Positions 1 to 6,184 are shown, numbered from the stretch's first letter. The stretch is 8,513 bases of DNA from Actinomycetota bacterium (GCA_013821525.1 JACDGR010000129.1:1-8513), one strand, 5' to 3'. Notes: a model not told the origin generated them from the sequence alone. Made by a program: numbers and translations.

Positions 1-1
1 G

Positions 2-382
2 CGCGCCGCGAAAGCGGGCGCGAAGGAGCCTGCTTCCGTCTCGCGCGTCGCTGTCAGCCGGCCCGCGCCGGCCGCTCACGCGCGCCACCTCCCGGTGCAG
101 CCGCGTCAGCTCGTCAAGCACGCGCAGCCTGCCGCGAAGACGCGACACCCTGCGCACGGAAACGGCAAGCAGCAGGCGACAGGTGTGATCGCGAACGGGC
201 ACCGCGCGGCCGCAGCCATGAAGGTCGCTGCGCACCGGGCCGCGATCGCGCGGGCGAAGATCGCGCGAGCTCAGAAGAAGCTCGCCAAACAGCAGCAGCG
301 CGTCAGCCACGTGAAGGCCGTCCACCGGGCGAACAGGCACGCGAGCCCGCATCGCTTGGCGTCGGCCAAGAAGCAGAAGTAA
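2..382 (+). CDS. C-terminal part of a highly basic Ala/Lys/His/Arg-rich protein (5'-truncated by window edge)
   Basis: The frame is open from base 2 to the TAA at 380-382 without a stop, so this is most likely the C-terminal ~126 residues of a protein beginning outside the window. The GTG at 95 is only an internal valine candidate and has no Shine-Dalgarno sequence. Third codon positions are strongly G/C, which supports real coding. The first ~60 residues are Ala/Pro/Arg-rich and look unstructured. The middle (roughly nt 218-305) is Ala/Lys/Arg/Gln-rich with few helix breakers and probably forms a long basic helix. The last residues are again Lys/His/Arg-rich and end in KKQK. I see no cysteines, membrane segment or catalytic motif. 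A nucleic-acid-binding or polyanion-binding tail, comparable to histone-H1-like basic tails, is one guess from composition alone. I do not recognise the family. Confidence 0.6.
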   Translation, partial: RAAKAGAKEPASVSRVAVSRPAPAAHARHLPVQPRQLVKHAQPAAKTRHPAHGNGKQQATGVIANGHRAAAAMKVAAHRAAIARAKIARAQKKLAKQQQRVSHVKAVHRANRHASPHRLASAKKQK

Positions 383-394
383 AGCGTTTGTAAA

Positions 395-422
395 GCGGCA
401 GCTGCCGCGCAAGATCTGCGCG
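395..422. repeat. Two adjacent, overlapping inverted repeats
   Basis: A perfect 14 bp palindrome GCGGCAGCTGCCGC lies at 395-408, twelve bases after the stop of the basic-tail gene. It overlaps a second inverted repeat, arms CGCGCA (406-411) and TGCGCG (417-422) around AGATC. The two structures are mutually exclusive in RNA because they share bases 406-408. No U-tract follows, so neither looks like an intrinsic terminator. They could be a protein-binding site or an mRNA 3'-end structure, but GC-rich DNA makes such palindromes by chance fairly often. Confidence 0.35.
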
Positions 423-501
423 CCGACGGCATCTCAATGGATGGACGTGCCCTCGTCCCGCCGGAAGCTTCGCCCGCCCGCAGGCTCCCGGCACCTTCTC
501 A

Positions 502-543
502 GAGCCCCCACCTTGCGCCGCAGAGGGTGGGGGCTCACTTTTT
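502..543 (+). terminator. Rho-independent terminator
   Basis: There is a perfect 11 bp stem: GAGCCCCCACC at 502-512 pairs with GGTGGGGGCTC at 526-536. The loop is 13 nt, and its outermost bases could extend the stem by a U-G and a U-A pair. The stem is followed by AC and then TTTTT at 539-543. The T-run is on the + strand, so it ends transcription coming from the left, i.e. from the basic-tail gene that stops at 382. A longer transcript carrying 383-501 would also end here. It insulates the next gene, whose predicted promoter begins about 20 bp downstream. Confidence 0.9.
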
Positions 544-562
544 CTGCGTCTGCAGGACCGGG

Positions 563-574
563 TACAGTCATCTC
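563..574 (+). promoter_or_regulatory. Leaderless promoter (-10 element TACAGT) for the small membrane protein gene
   Basis: TACAGT (563-568) fits the TANNNT -10 consensus and is followed by exactly six bases and then GTG at 575. Transcription would therefore begin at or next to the start codon. No Shine-Dalgarno sequence precedes the GTG. The -35 region falls in the terminator's T-run and shows no good TTGACA match. The same TANNNT-N6-start layout occurs at 2712 and 8003, which strengthens the call. Confidence 0.6.
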
Positions 575-793
575 GTGAGCGTTTTCAATCGTCGCAATGC
601 AGCATTCGGCTGGATGGCCTGGGCTGTCAGCAAGCGCGTCCTCAAGAAGAAGGCGAAGGACGCCGTGCCGACGATCGATTCCGAGAGCCGTAAGCCGAAC
701 AAGAGCGCGATCGCGCTGCTCCTCGCAGGTGCCGTCGGGGTGCTGACGTTCTGGAAGAAGCGCTCGGGCGACGACGACGCGTCCGCCGCCTAG
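575..793 (+). CDS. Small single-pass membrane protein, hypothetical (72 aa)
   Basis: A 72-residue protein of unknown function. Residues 1-43 are basic, with N5-R6-R7 and a K24-K25-K26 cluster. A hydrophobic segment of about 17 residues (44-60) follows and could cross the membrane once; the tail is KKR followed by an acidic DDD and a short Ala end. The GTG at 575 is chosen because it lies six bases after a -10-like TACAGT and just downstream of a terminator. The in-frame ATG at 437 would force translation through that terminator hairpin. There is no clear cleavable signal peptide. The stop (791-793) lies within a few bases of where the RecQ coding frame must begin, so the two are probably cotranscribed and may be translationally coupled. 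A functional tie to RecQ is not evident. I do not recognise the family. Confidence 0.7.
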   Translation: MSVFNRRNAAFGWMAWAVSKRVLKKKAKDAVPTIDSESRKPNKSAIALLLAGAVGVLTFWKKRSGDDDASAA

Positions 794-795
794 CG

Positions 796-876
796 ACGCC
801 GAACGCAACCGCACCGCTCGACCTGCTCTCCGAGACGTTCGGCTTCTCGTCGTTCCGGCCGGGCCAGGAACAGGTC
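796..876 (+). other. In-frame upstream extension of recQ encoding helicase motif 0, without a canonical start codon
   Basis: The recQ frame is open upstream to a TAA at 691-693. Bases 823-876 encode a typical RecQ N-terminus, LLSETFGFSSFRPGQEQVV, including the aromatic-FRPGQ motif 0 that contacts the adenine of ATP. No ATG, GTG or TTG occurs in frame between 694 and 876. Candidate non-standard starts are ACG at 796, two bases after the preceding gene's TAG, and CTG at 823. A true ATG with a C/T base difference at 797 would give MPNATAPLDLL and resolve the problem. The homology of this stretch is clear; which codon initiates is unknown. Confidence 0.65.
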
Positions 877-2727
877 GTGGACGCGCTCCTTGCCGGCCGC
901 TCGGCGCTCGCCGTCTTTCCGACCGGTAGCGGTAAGAGCCTCTGCTACCAGCTGCCCGCGCTGCTGCTCGACGGCGTCACGGTCGTCGTGTCGCCGCTGA
1001 TCGCGCTGATGAAGGATCAGATCGACATGCTGAGCGCACGCGGCGTCCCCGCGGCGCGGCTCGACTCGAGCCTCGGCGCAGACGAGACGCGCGCCGTGAC
1101 AGGCCGGTTGCGCGACGGGTCATTGAAGCTCCTCTATGTCGCGCCCGAGCGTTTCAACAACGAGCGGTTTCTCGCTCAGCTCGGCGAGACGAAGATCGCC
1201 CTCTTTGCGGTCGACGAGGCGCACTGCATCTCGGAGTGGGGGCACAACTTTCGGCCCGACTATTTGAAGCTCGCCGCGCGTGCACGCGAGCTCGGAGCCG
1301 AGCGTGTGCTCGCGCTGACCGCAACGGCCACGCCGGCCGTGGTCGCCGACATCTGCGAGGGCTTCGGGATCGCGAAGGACGACGCGGTGCTGACCGGTTT
1401 CTACCGCCCGAACCTCACGATGCTGACGACCCCGGTGCTTGCCGACGCGCGCGACCGGGCGCTGCTCGACCGTCTGCGTGACCGGCCGACCGGTTCGACG
1501 ATCGTCTACGTGACGCTCCAGCGCACGGCAGAGCGCGTCGCCGAGGAGCTCGCCGCCGCAGGGCTGCCGGCCCGCGCCTACCACGCGGGTCTCGGCACGG
1601 ACGAGCGGGTTGCCGTGCAGGAGTGGTGGACGGGCTCCGGCCGCAACATCGTCGTCGCGACGATCGCCTTCGGGATGGGCATCGACAAGGCCGACGTGCG
1701 CTACGTCTACCACCTGAACCTGCCGAAGGGTCTCGAGTCGTATTCGCAGGAGATCGGTCGCGCGGGCCGCGACGGCGAGCCGAGCACGTGCGAGCTCTTT
1801 GCAAGCCGCGACGACGTGCCGACGCTCGAGAACTTCGTCTTCGGTGACACGCCGACCCGCACGTCGCTGGCCGGACTCGTGCACGAGGTGTTCGCGCACG
1901 ACGTCGGTACGCAGTTCGCGCTGTCGGAGTACGAGCTATCCGCCCGTCATGACGTGCGCCCACTTGTGCTGAAGACGATTCTCACCTACCTCGAGCTCGA
2001 CGGCTACGTGCAGCAGGGAACGCCGTTCTACGCCGGCTACAGCATGCGCCCGGTCGGGGACTCCTTCGACGAGGTGTACGACCGTTTCGACGGTGCGCGC
2101 GCTGCGTTCCTCCGCCGCGTGATCGAAGGCGGTAAGGAAGGGCGCATCTGGACGGCGATCGACCCGGATTCGTACGGGGACGAGCGCCAGCGGGTCGTCG
2201 CGGCGCTCGGCTACCTGGAGGAGCAGCGACTCGTCGAATTGAAGGTCTCCGATGTGCGACAGCGCTACACGCTGCTGCGCGCCTGCGAGGCGCCGGACGC
2301 GCTCGTCGCGCAGCTCTCCGAGCGCTTCGACCGGCGTGAGCAGGCGGAGACCGAGCGCATCCAACGTGTCGTGTCCCTCGTCGAGCACGACGGCTGCCAG
2401 GTGCAGTCGCTGGTCGGGTACTTTGGCGAGCAACGTGACGAGCCGTGCGGCCACTGCACGTTCTGTCTGACCGGAGTGGCGCAGGTGATCCCGGCAGGGG
2501 TCGAGCCGCCCTTTGCGGCGTCGTTCGACCGCGCCGGGCTGGAGACGCTCCGCGACGAGCATCCGAGCGCACTCGGCGAGCCACGGCAGGTTGCACGCTT
2601 CCTCTGCGGGCTGACGAGTCCGGCGACCACGCGCGCGAAACTGACGCGAAATCCCCTGTTCGGCGTCCTGGCGGAGCGGAGATTCGCCGAGGTGCTCGCC
2701 GGGTACGACCGTAGTCTGAGCGCATGA
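877..2727 (+). CDS. recQ: RecQ-family ATP-dependent DNA helicase
   Basis: A superfamily 2 helicase expected to unwind DNA 3'-5' in recombination and repair. Coordinates use the first canonical start, GTG at 877 (616 aa), but the protein very probably begins upstream (see 796-876) because this start omits motif 0. Numbered from 877: Walker A/motif I PTGSGKS 15-21, DEAH 113-116 followed by the aromatic-rich loop (CISEWGHNFRP), motif III TATAT 148-152, motif V FGMGIDK 265-271, motif VI QEIGRAGRDG 291-300. A winged-helix-like stretch lies at about 348-392. The four-cysteine zinc module is C507, C524, C527, C530, much further from the helicase core than in E. coli RecQ, where it follows directly. 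An ~85-residue tail replaces a recognisable HRDC domain. The order resembles variant RecQ groups such as mycobacterial RqlH/RqlE, which I cannot verify here. The TGA overlaps the next ATG (ATGA). Confidence 0.93.
   Translation: MDALLAGRSALAVFPTGSGKSLCYQLPALLLDGVTVVVSPLIALMKDQIDMLSARGVPAARLDSSLGADETRAVTGRLRDGSLKLLYVAPERFNNERFLAQLGETKIALFAVDEAHCISEWGHNFRPDYLKLAARARELGAERVLALTATATPAVVADICEGFGIAKDDAVLTGFYRPNLTMLTTPVLADARDRALLDRLRDRPTGSTIVYVTLQRTAERVAEELAAAGLPARAYHAGLGTDERVAVQEWWTGSGRNIVVATIAFGMGIDKADVRYVYHLNLPKGLESYSQEIGRAGRDGEPSTCELFASRDDVPTLENFVFGDTPTRTSLAGLVHEVFAHDVGTQFALSEYELSARHDVRPLVLKTILTYLELDGYVQQGTPFYAGYSMRPVGDSFDEVYDRFDGARAAFLRRVIEGGKEGRIWTAIDPDSYGDERQRVVAALGYLEEQRLVELKVSDVRQRYTLLRACEAPDALVAQLSERFDRREQAETERIQRVVSLVEHDGCQVQSLVGYFGEQRDEPCGHCTFCLTGVAQVIPAGVEPPFAASFDRAGLETLRDEHPSALGEPRQVARFLCGLTSPATTRAKLTRNPLFGVLAERRFAEVLAGYDRSLSA
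2712..2723 (+). promoter_or_regulatory. Possible internal leaderless promoter (-10 TAGTCT) for the desaturase gene
   Basis: TAGTCT (2712-2717), inside the last codons of recQ, is followed by six bases (GAGCGC) and the desaturase ATG at 2724. No Shine-Dalgarno sequence is visible. The layout equals that at 563 and 8003 and suggests the desaturase can be transcribed on its own as a leaderless mRNA as well as by read-through from recQ. No convincing -35 is seen. Confidence 0.5.
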
Positions 2728-3836
2728 CGACCCCACAGGCCACACCCCAGAAGCTGTCGTTCCCGAAGGGTGGGGACTTCTTCGCCGAGATTCGGCACGA
2801 GGTCGATCTCTACCTCGCCTCCAGGCGGACAGCAACGCTCGGGCGTGTGCAGCTCTACGTGAAGTCGTTCGTCGCCTTCGGCTTGTTGATCGGCTCGTGG
2901 TCGACGTTGATCTTCGTGCGGCCCGGGGTGGTCGGTGGCCTGCTCTGTCTCGCCGGCCTGATGCTCGGTGCGATCCTCGTCGGTTTTTGCGTGCAGCACG
3001 ATGCAAACCACGGCGCGTACTTCCGCAGCCGGCGCCTCAATCACCTGATGGGCTGGACGGCCGACTCGCTCCTCGGCTTCAGCAGCTATGCCTGGCGTAT
3101 CAAGCACAACGTCGCGCACCACACGTATACGAACGTCGACGGCTACGACGACGACATCGATCTGACGCCGATCGCGCGGTTCATGCCGACGCAGCGATCA
3201 CACTGGTGGCATCGGCTGCAGCACATCTACGTCTGGCCGCTTTACAGCCTGATGGTGCTGCGTTGGCAGACCGGCGGTGACGTGACTGCGCTGATCAAGG
3301 GCCGGGTCGCGAACACGCGCATGCGCGCGCCGCGGCAGTGGGATCTGCTCGGCCTGATCGGCGGCAAGCTCGTGTTCATCAGCTGGGCGATCGTCGCGCC
3401 GTTGTTCGTCTATCCGTGGTGGGTCGTGCTTGCCGGCTACATCGTGTTCTCGATGGGCACGAGCCTCGTCACGGCGACCACGTTCCAGCTCGCGCACTGC
3501 GTCGAGGAGGCCGACTTCACGACCGCAGAGCAGGTGCAAGAGGGCGATCGCTCGTGGGGCGTGCACGAGGTCGAGACGACCGTCGATTTCTGTCCGCGCA
3601 ACGTCGTTCTCACCTGGATGCTCGGCGGGCTGAACTATCAGATCGAGCACCACCTTTTCCCGCGCGTGCCGCACACGCACTACCCGCGGATTGCGGAGAT
3701 CGTCAGGCGCAGCGCCGCGAAGCACGGCGTCCGCTACACCGCGCAGCCGTCGCTCCGCGCCGCGCTCGGCTCGCACCAGCGCCACCTGCGCACCCTCGGC
3801 CGGATGGGTCGCCCGGTCGAGATCGAAATGGGCTGA
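2724..3836 (+). CDS. Membrane fatty acid (acyl-lipid/acyl-CoA) desaturase, QxxHH type
   Basis: A 370-residue integral membrane di-iron desaturase, expected to introduce a double bond into fatty acyl chains using O2 and electrons from a ferredoxin or similar donor, so adjusting membrane fluidity. The three histidine boxes are present: HDANH 92-96, HNVAHH 128-133 and QIEHH 306-310. The glutamine in place of the first histidine of box 3 is typical of the delta-5/delta-6 'front-end' and linoleoyl-CoA desaturase-like group. Further histidines at H258 and H281 may serve as metal ligands. Hydrophobic segments lie at about 47-65, 72-90, 209-229 and 232-252. There is no N-terminal cytochrome b5 domain, unlike eukaryotic front-end desaturases, so a separate electron donor is needed and none is encoded nearby. 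The ATG at 2724 overlaps recQ's TGA by 4 bp. Regiospecificity cannot be told from sequence. Confidence 0.93.
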   Translation: MTTPQATPQKLSFPKGGDFFAEIRHEVDLYLASRRTATLGRVQLYVKSFVAFGLLIGSWSTLIFVRPGVVGGLLCLAGLMLGAILVGFCVQHDANHGAYFRSRRLNHLMGWTADSLLGFSSYAWRIKHNVAHHTYTNVDGYDDDIDLTPIARFMPTQRSHWWHRLQHIYVWPLYSLMVLRWQTGGDVTALIKGRVANTRMRAPRQWDLLGLIGGKLVFISWAIVAPLFVYPWWVVLAGYIVFSMGTSLVTATTFQLAHCVEEADFTTAEQVQEGDRSWGVHEVETTVDFCPRNVVLTWMLGGLNYQIEHHLFPRVPHTHYPRIAEIVRRSAAKHGVRYTAQPSLRAALGSHQRHLRTLGRMGRPVEIEMG

Positions 3837-3848
3837 CGCCCGAGCGTC

Positions 3849-3867
3849 GAACCCTGGAACCAGGTTC
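3849..3867. terminator. Weak stem-loop in the convergent gap, possible bidirectional terminator
   Basis: The 47 bp between the desaturase stop (3836) and the stop of the convergent operon (3884) holds an inverted repeat. GAACC (3849-3853) pairs with GGTTC (3863-3867), and TGG (3855-3857) with CCA (3860-3862), with one bulged C. The loop would be very tight. No T-run follows on either strand, so this is not a classical Rho-independent terminator. Its position between converging genes is the main reason to list it. Confidence 0.3.
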
Positions 3868-3883
3868 GGACCAGGTCGGTGAG

Positions 3884-4432
3884 TTACGACGCGCTCGCGC
3901 GCTGCTGCCAGCGGTCGTTCCAGTTCGCCTCGTCGAGCGCCGAGATGACCGCCCGCCGCACGAGGCGCCCGTCGCGCGTGCGGCCGAGGATGTGCACGCG
4001 CATCGGCGTCGCCGAGACCGGCACGGCCACCTGCGTCTCGCCGGGCGGTAGCTCGCGCGTCTCGCGCACGACGTAGTCGCTGCGCGCATCGGGACGCTCG
4101 CTGATCCGCACCTCCCACCCGACGACCGAGGGCACGGTCTCCCAGCGCAGGACGAACCCCGCCTCACGCCGCACGTCCATGTTCGCGTTGATCGTCGGCT
4201 TCGTCTTCAACGCCGAGCGCAACGACGGCGCCGGTGCGGCAGGCGCCACCTCGCGCGCGAGCCGAGTCCGCGCACGGGCGATCGTCAGCACGCGCTCGAG
4301 CTGCTTCAGCTCCGCCTCACCGGCGCCGCTCGCACGCAGACGCGCCCGCAGGCGGTCGCCGTCGGGCATACGGCCGGCAGCGATGCCGGCGCGCGCCTCC
4401 TCCAAGACAGCTTCTAGTTCTCGCTGTGCCAT
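3884..4432 (-). CDS. Small protein with N-terminal helical region and fibronectin-III-like domain (182 aa)
   Basis: Third gene of the ABC exporter operon. Start ATG at 4432 lies 19 bp inside the end of exporter half B, implying translational coupling; longer in-frame starts would be buried inside the exporter gene. Residues 1-60 (MAQRELEAVLEEAR onward) are charged and alanine-rich and read as two or three amphipathic helices. An Ala/Pro linker follows at about 63-70. Residues ~86-165 alternate hydrophobic and polar positions like a beta-sandwich, with W97, W106 and Y120 placed as in fibronectin type III folds and a strand/turn pattern V-H-I-L-G-R-T-R-D-G near the end. The C-terminus is Trp/Asn/Gln-rich. 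No signal peptide or membrane segment is seen, so it is probably cytosolic. It may be an accessory factor of the exporter or merely a passenger gene. The fold call is from pattern reading only. Confidence 0.7.
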   Translation of the reverse strand: MAQRELEAVLEEARAGIAAGRMPDGDRLRARLRASGAGEAELKQLERVLTIARARTRLAREVAPAAPAPSLRSALKTKPTINANMDVRREAGFVLRWETVPSVVGWEVRISERPDARSDYVVRETRELPPGETQVAVPVSATPMRVHILGRTRDGRLVRRAVISALDEANWNDRWQQRASAS

Positions 4433-6156
4433 GAGTCCCAGAGTGCCGCATAGGAGCCGCCGCGCGCGACGAGCTCGTCGTGGGTGCCGATCTCCTCGAG
4501 TAGGCCGTGCTCTACCACCGCAACGCGGTCGGCGTCGTGCGCCGTGTGCAGGCGATGGGCGATCGCGACGACCGTGCGCCCTTCCAGCACCGATGCGAGC
4601 GAGCGCTCGAGGTGCCGCGCGGCGCGCGGATCGAGCAGCGAGGTCGCCTCGTCGAGGACGAGCGTGTGCGGATCCGCGAGCACGAGCCGCGCAAGGGCGA
4701 GCTGCTGCGCCTGGGCGGGCGTCAGCGGATGCCCGCCGGCGCCGACCACCGTCTGCCGTCCTTCGGGCAGCGCGTTCGCCCACTCGTCGGCGTCGACTGC
4801 GCAGAGCGCGTCATGCAGCTGCTCCTCGCTCGCACCGGGCCGCGCGAGCAGGAGGTTCTCGTCGACGGTGCCGACGAACACATGCTGCTCCTGAGTGACG
4901 AGCGCGACCTCTTTGCGCAGCGTGTCGAGCGGCAGGTCGACGAGGCGCACCCCGCCGATCTCGACGCGACCGCGGCGCGGCGGATGGATGCCTGCGAGCA
5001 GCCGGCCGAGCGTCGACTTGCCGGCGCCGGACGGCCCGACGACCGCGACGCGCTCGCCCGGGACGAGATCGAGGTCGATGCCGTGCAGCACGTCGCGGTC
5101 TGCGACGTAGGCGTAGTGGAGATCGGTTGCGCTGAGGCGGTCGTCGCCGGGCGTCTCGTCGGTCGCGGTGCGGTCGGGCTCGACGCGCGCGATCCCGACG
5201 ATGCGCGCGAAGGACGTCGCACCGACCTGGATCTCGTCCAGCCAGGAGATCAGCCGGTCGACCGGGTCCGCGAGCTGCACGACGTACAGCGCAACCGCCG
5301 TCACCTGGCCGAGCGTCGCGTGCCCCGCTGAGACAAGCCAGCCGCCCCAGGCGAGCGCGGCGACCACCGGCAGCACGTAGGAGAACTCCGCCGACGGGAA
5401 CCACACCGTGCGCAGGAAGAGCGTGCGCCGCTCGGCGCGATAGGCGTCGCGCAGGTCGTCGTCGATCCGCTGCACCCGCTGCTCGTTCAGGCCGAGCGCC
5501 TCCAGCGTGCGCCCGCCGTCGACCGTCTCCCCGACGGTGCCGGCAAGCGTCGCGTACGCAGCGCGCTCCCAGAGGTAGCCCGCGGGAGCGCGTTTCAGGT
5601 ACCAGCGCGTTCCCAGGATCAGCACGGGCACGCCGGCGATGCACGGCAGCGCCGCGAGCGGGCTGACCCAGATCGCCGCGGCAACCGTCAGCGTCGCAGT
5701 GATCGCGGCGATCATCGTCTCCGGCAGCGCGAAGCGGATCGTGCGCGTCATCGAGTCGACATCGGCTGTCGTCCGCGAGATCAGGTCGCCGGTACCCGCG
5801 CGCTCGACGGTCGAGAGCGGCAGGGCGAGCACGCGGCGCATGAAGTCCTCGCGCAACTCCGCGAACATCTTCTCGCTGAGCACGAACGACGCGCGCCGCG
5901 CGAAGAACGTGAACACGGTCTGCAACACGAGGAACCCCGCGAGGATCAGCACGAGGCGGTCGATGTGCCCCGTCGTCGTGCCGTGGCGCACCGATTCGAC
6001 GAGCCGACCGAGCACGGGCGGGCCTGCGAGGCCGGTGCCGGCCGCGCACGCATGCAGCAGGATCATCTTCGCGAGCCCACGGCGATGACGGCCGCCGAGC
6101 AGCTTCGCCTGCTCGCGCAGCTCCGGCCCCGTGGCGATCGGCAGCAAGTTGCTCAT
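4414..6156 (-). CDS. ABC exporter half-transporter B, catalytically complete ATPase with degenerate signature
   Basis: A 580-residue type IV (B-family) ABC exporter half: N-terminal transmembrane domain of about six helices (~30-310) followed by an ATPase domain (~340-575). Visible motifs: A-loop Y350, Walker A GPSGAGKST 374-382, Q-loop Q422, Walker B LVLDE 499-503 with catalytic E503, D-loop SLLD 506-509, H-loop H534. The ABC signature, normally LSGGQ, reads LTPAQ (478-482). The ATPase therefore binds and can hydrolyse ATP, but its signature should not complete a partner's ATP site. With half A directly upstream, whose signature is intact, the two should form a heterodimer with one canonical ATP site. 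ATG 6156 is preceded by GGAGGT at 8 bp spacing. The substrate is unknown: multidrug, lipid or peptide are all possible. Confidence 0.92.
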   Translation of the reverse strand: MSNLLPIATGPELREQAKLLGGRHRRGLAKMILLHACAAGTGLAGPPVLGRLVESVRHGTTTGHIDRLVLILAGFLVLQTVFTFFARRASFVLSEKMFAELREDFMRRVLALPLSTVERAGTGDLISRTTADVDSMTRTIRFALPETMIAAITATLTVAAAIWVSPLAALPCIAGVPVLILGTRWYLKRAPAGYLWERAAYATLAGTVGETVDGGRTLEALGLNEQRVQRIDDDLRDAYRAERRTLFLRTVWFPSAEFSYVLPVVAALAWGGWLVSAGHATLGQVTAVALYVVQLADPVDRLISWLDEIQVGATSFARIVGIARVEPDRTATDETPGDDRLSATDLHYAYVADRDVLHGIDLDLVPGERVAVVGPSGAGKSTLGRLLAGIHPPRRGRVEIGGVRLVDLPLDTLRKEVALVTQEQHVFVGTVDENLLLARPGASEEQLHDALCAVDADEWANALPEGRQTVVGAGGHPLTPAQAQQLALARLVLADPHTLVLDEATSLLDPRAARHLERSLASVLEGRTVVAIAHRLHTAHDADRVAVVEHGLLEEIGTHDELVARGGSYAALWDSWHSEN

Positions 6157-6164
6157 CTTCTGGA

Positions 6165-6170
6165 ACCTCC
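6165..6170 (-). promoter_or_regulatory. Strong Shine-Dalgarno sequence (GGAGGT) for ABC half B
   Basis: On the minus strand GGAGGT lies 8 bases before the ATG at 6156, in the 28 bp gap after half A's TGA (6187-6185). It fixes the start of half B and contrasts with the Shine-Dalgarno-free starts at 575, 2724 and 8015. Its presence fits an internal cistron in a polycistronic mRNA. Confidence 0.85.
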
Positions 6171-6184
6171 GCCGAGCCTACGGT

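Noticed and set aside
437..574. Earlier ATG (437) for the small membrane protein
   Set aside because: Translation would pass through the terminator hairpin at 502-543; the GTG at 575 has a leaderless promoter signature.
730..830. Programmed -1 frameshift fusing the 72-aa protein to RecQ
   Set aside because: The frames are suitably related but I find no slippery heptamer, and the RecQ N-terminus looks complete just after the stop at 793.
1120..1899. 259-codon minus-strand open frame inside recQ
   Set aside because: Antisense shadow of a high-GC gene; the + frame has all RecQ motifs in order and the antisense protein shows no domain logic.
1936..3006. 356-codon minus-strand open frame spanning the recQ-desaturase junction
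   Set aside because: Runs across two clearly coding + genes; Arg-rich composition typical of shadow frames.
3860..3880. Near-direct repeat CCAGGTTCGG / CCAGGTCGG in the convergent gap
   Set aside because: Two imperfect short copies only; not enough for a repeat or attachment-site call.
3198..4118. 306-codon minus-strand open frame over the desaturase end and the FnIII gene
   Set aside because: Overlaps the conserved QIEHH region and the real minus-strand gene in another frame; no recognisable motif.
4433..4783. N-terminal extension of the FnIII-like gene to 4783
   Set aside because: That part is an out-of-frame reading of the ABC half B ATPase domain; ATG 4432 gives a sensible coupled start.
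4811..6049. 412-codon minus-strand frame inside ABC half B
   Set aside because: Out-of-frame shadow of the exporter; composition dominated by Arg/Ala/Asp.
6175..6180. TAGGCT on the minus strand upstream of ABC half B as an internal promoter
   Set aside because: It lies in the half A-half B gap, but initiation after six bases would fall inside the Shine-Dalgarno sequence; polycistronic expression is simpler.
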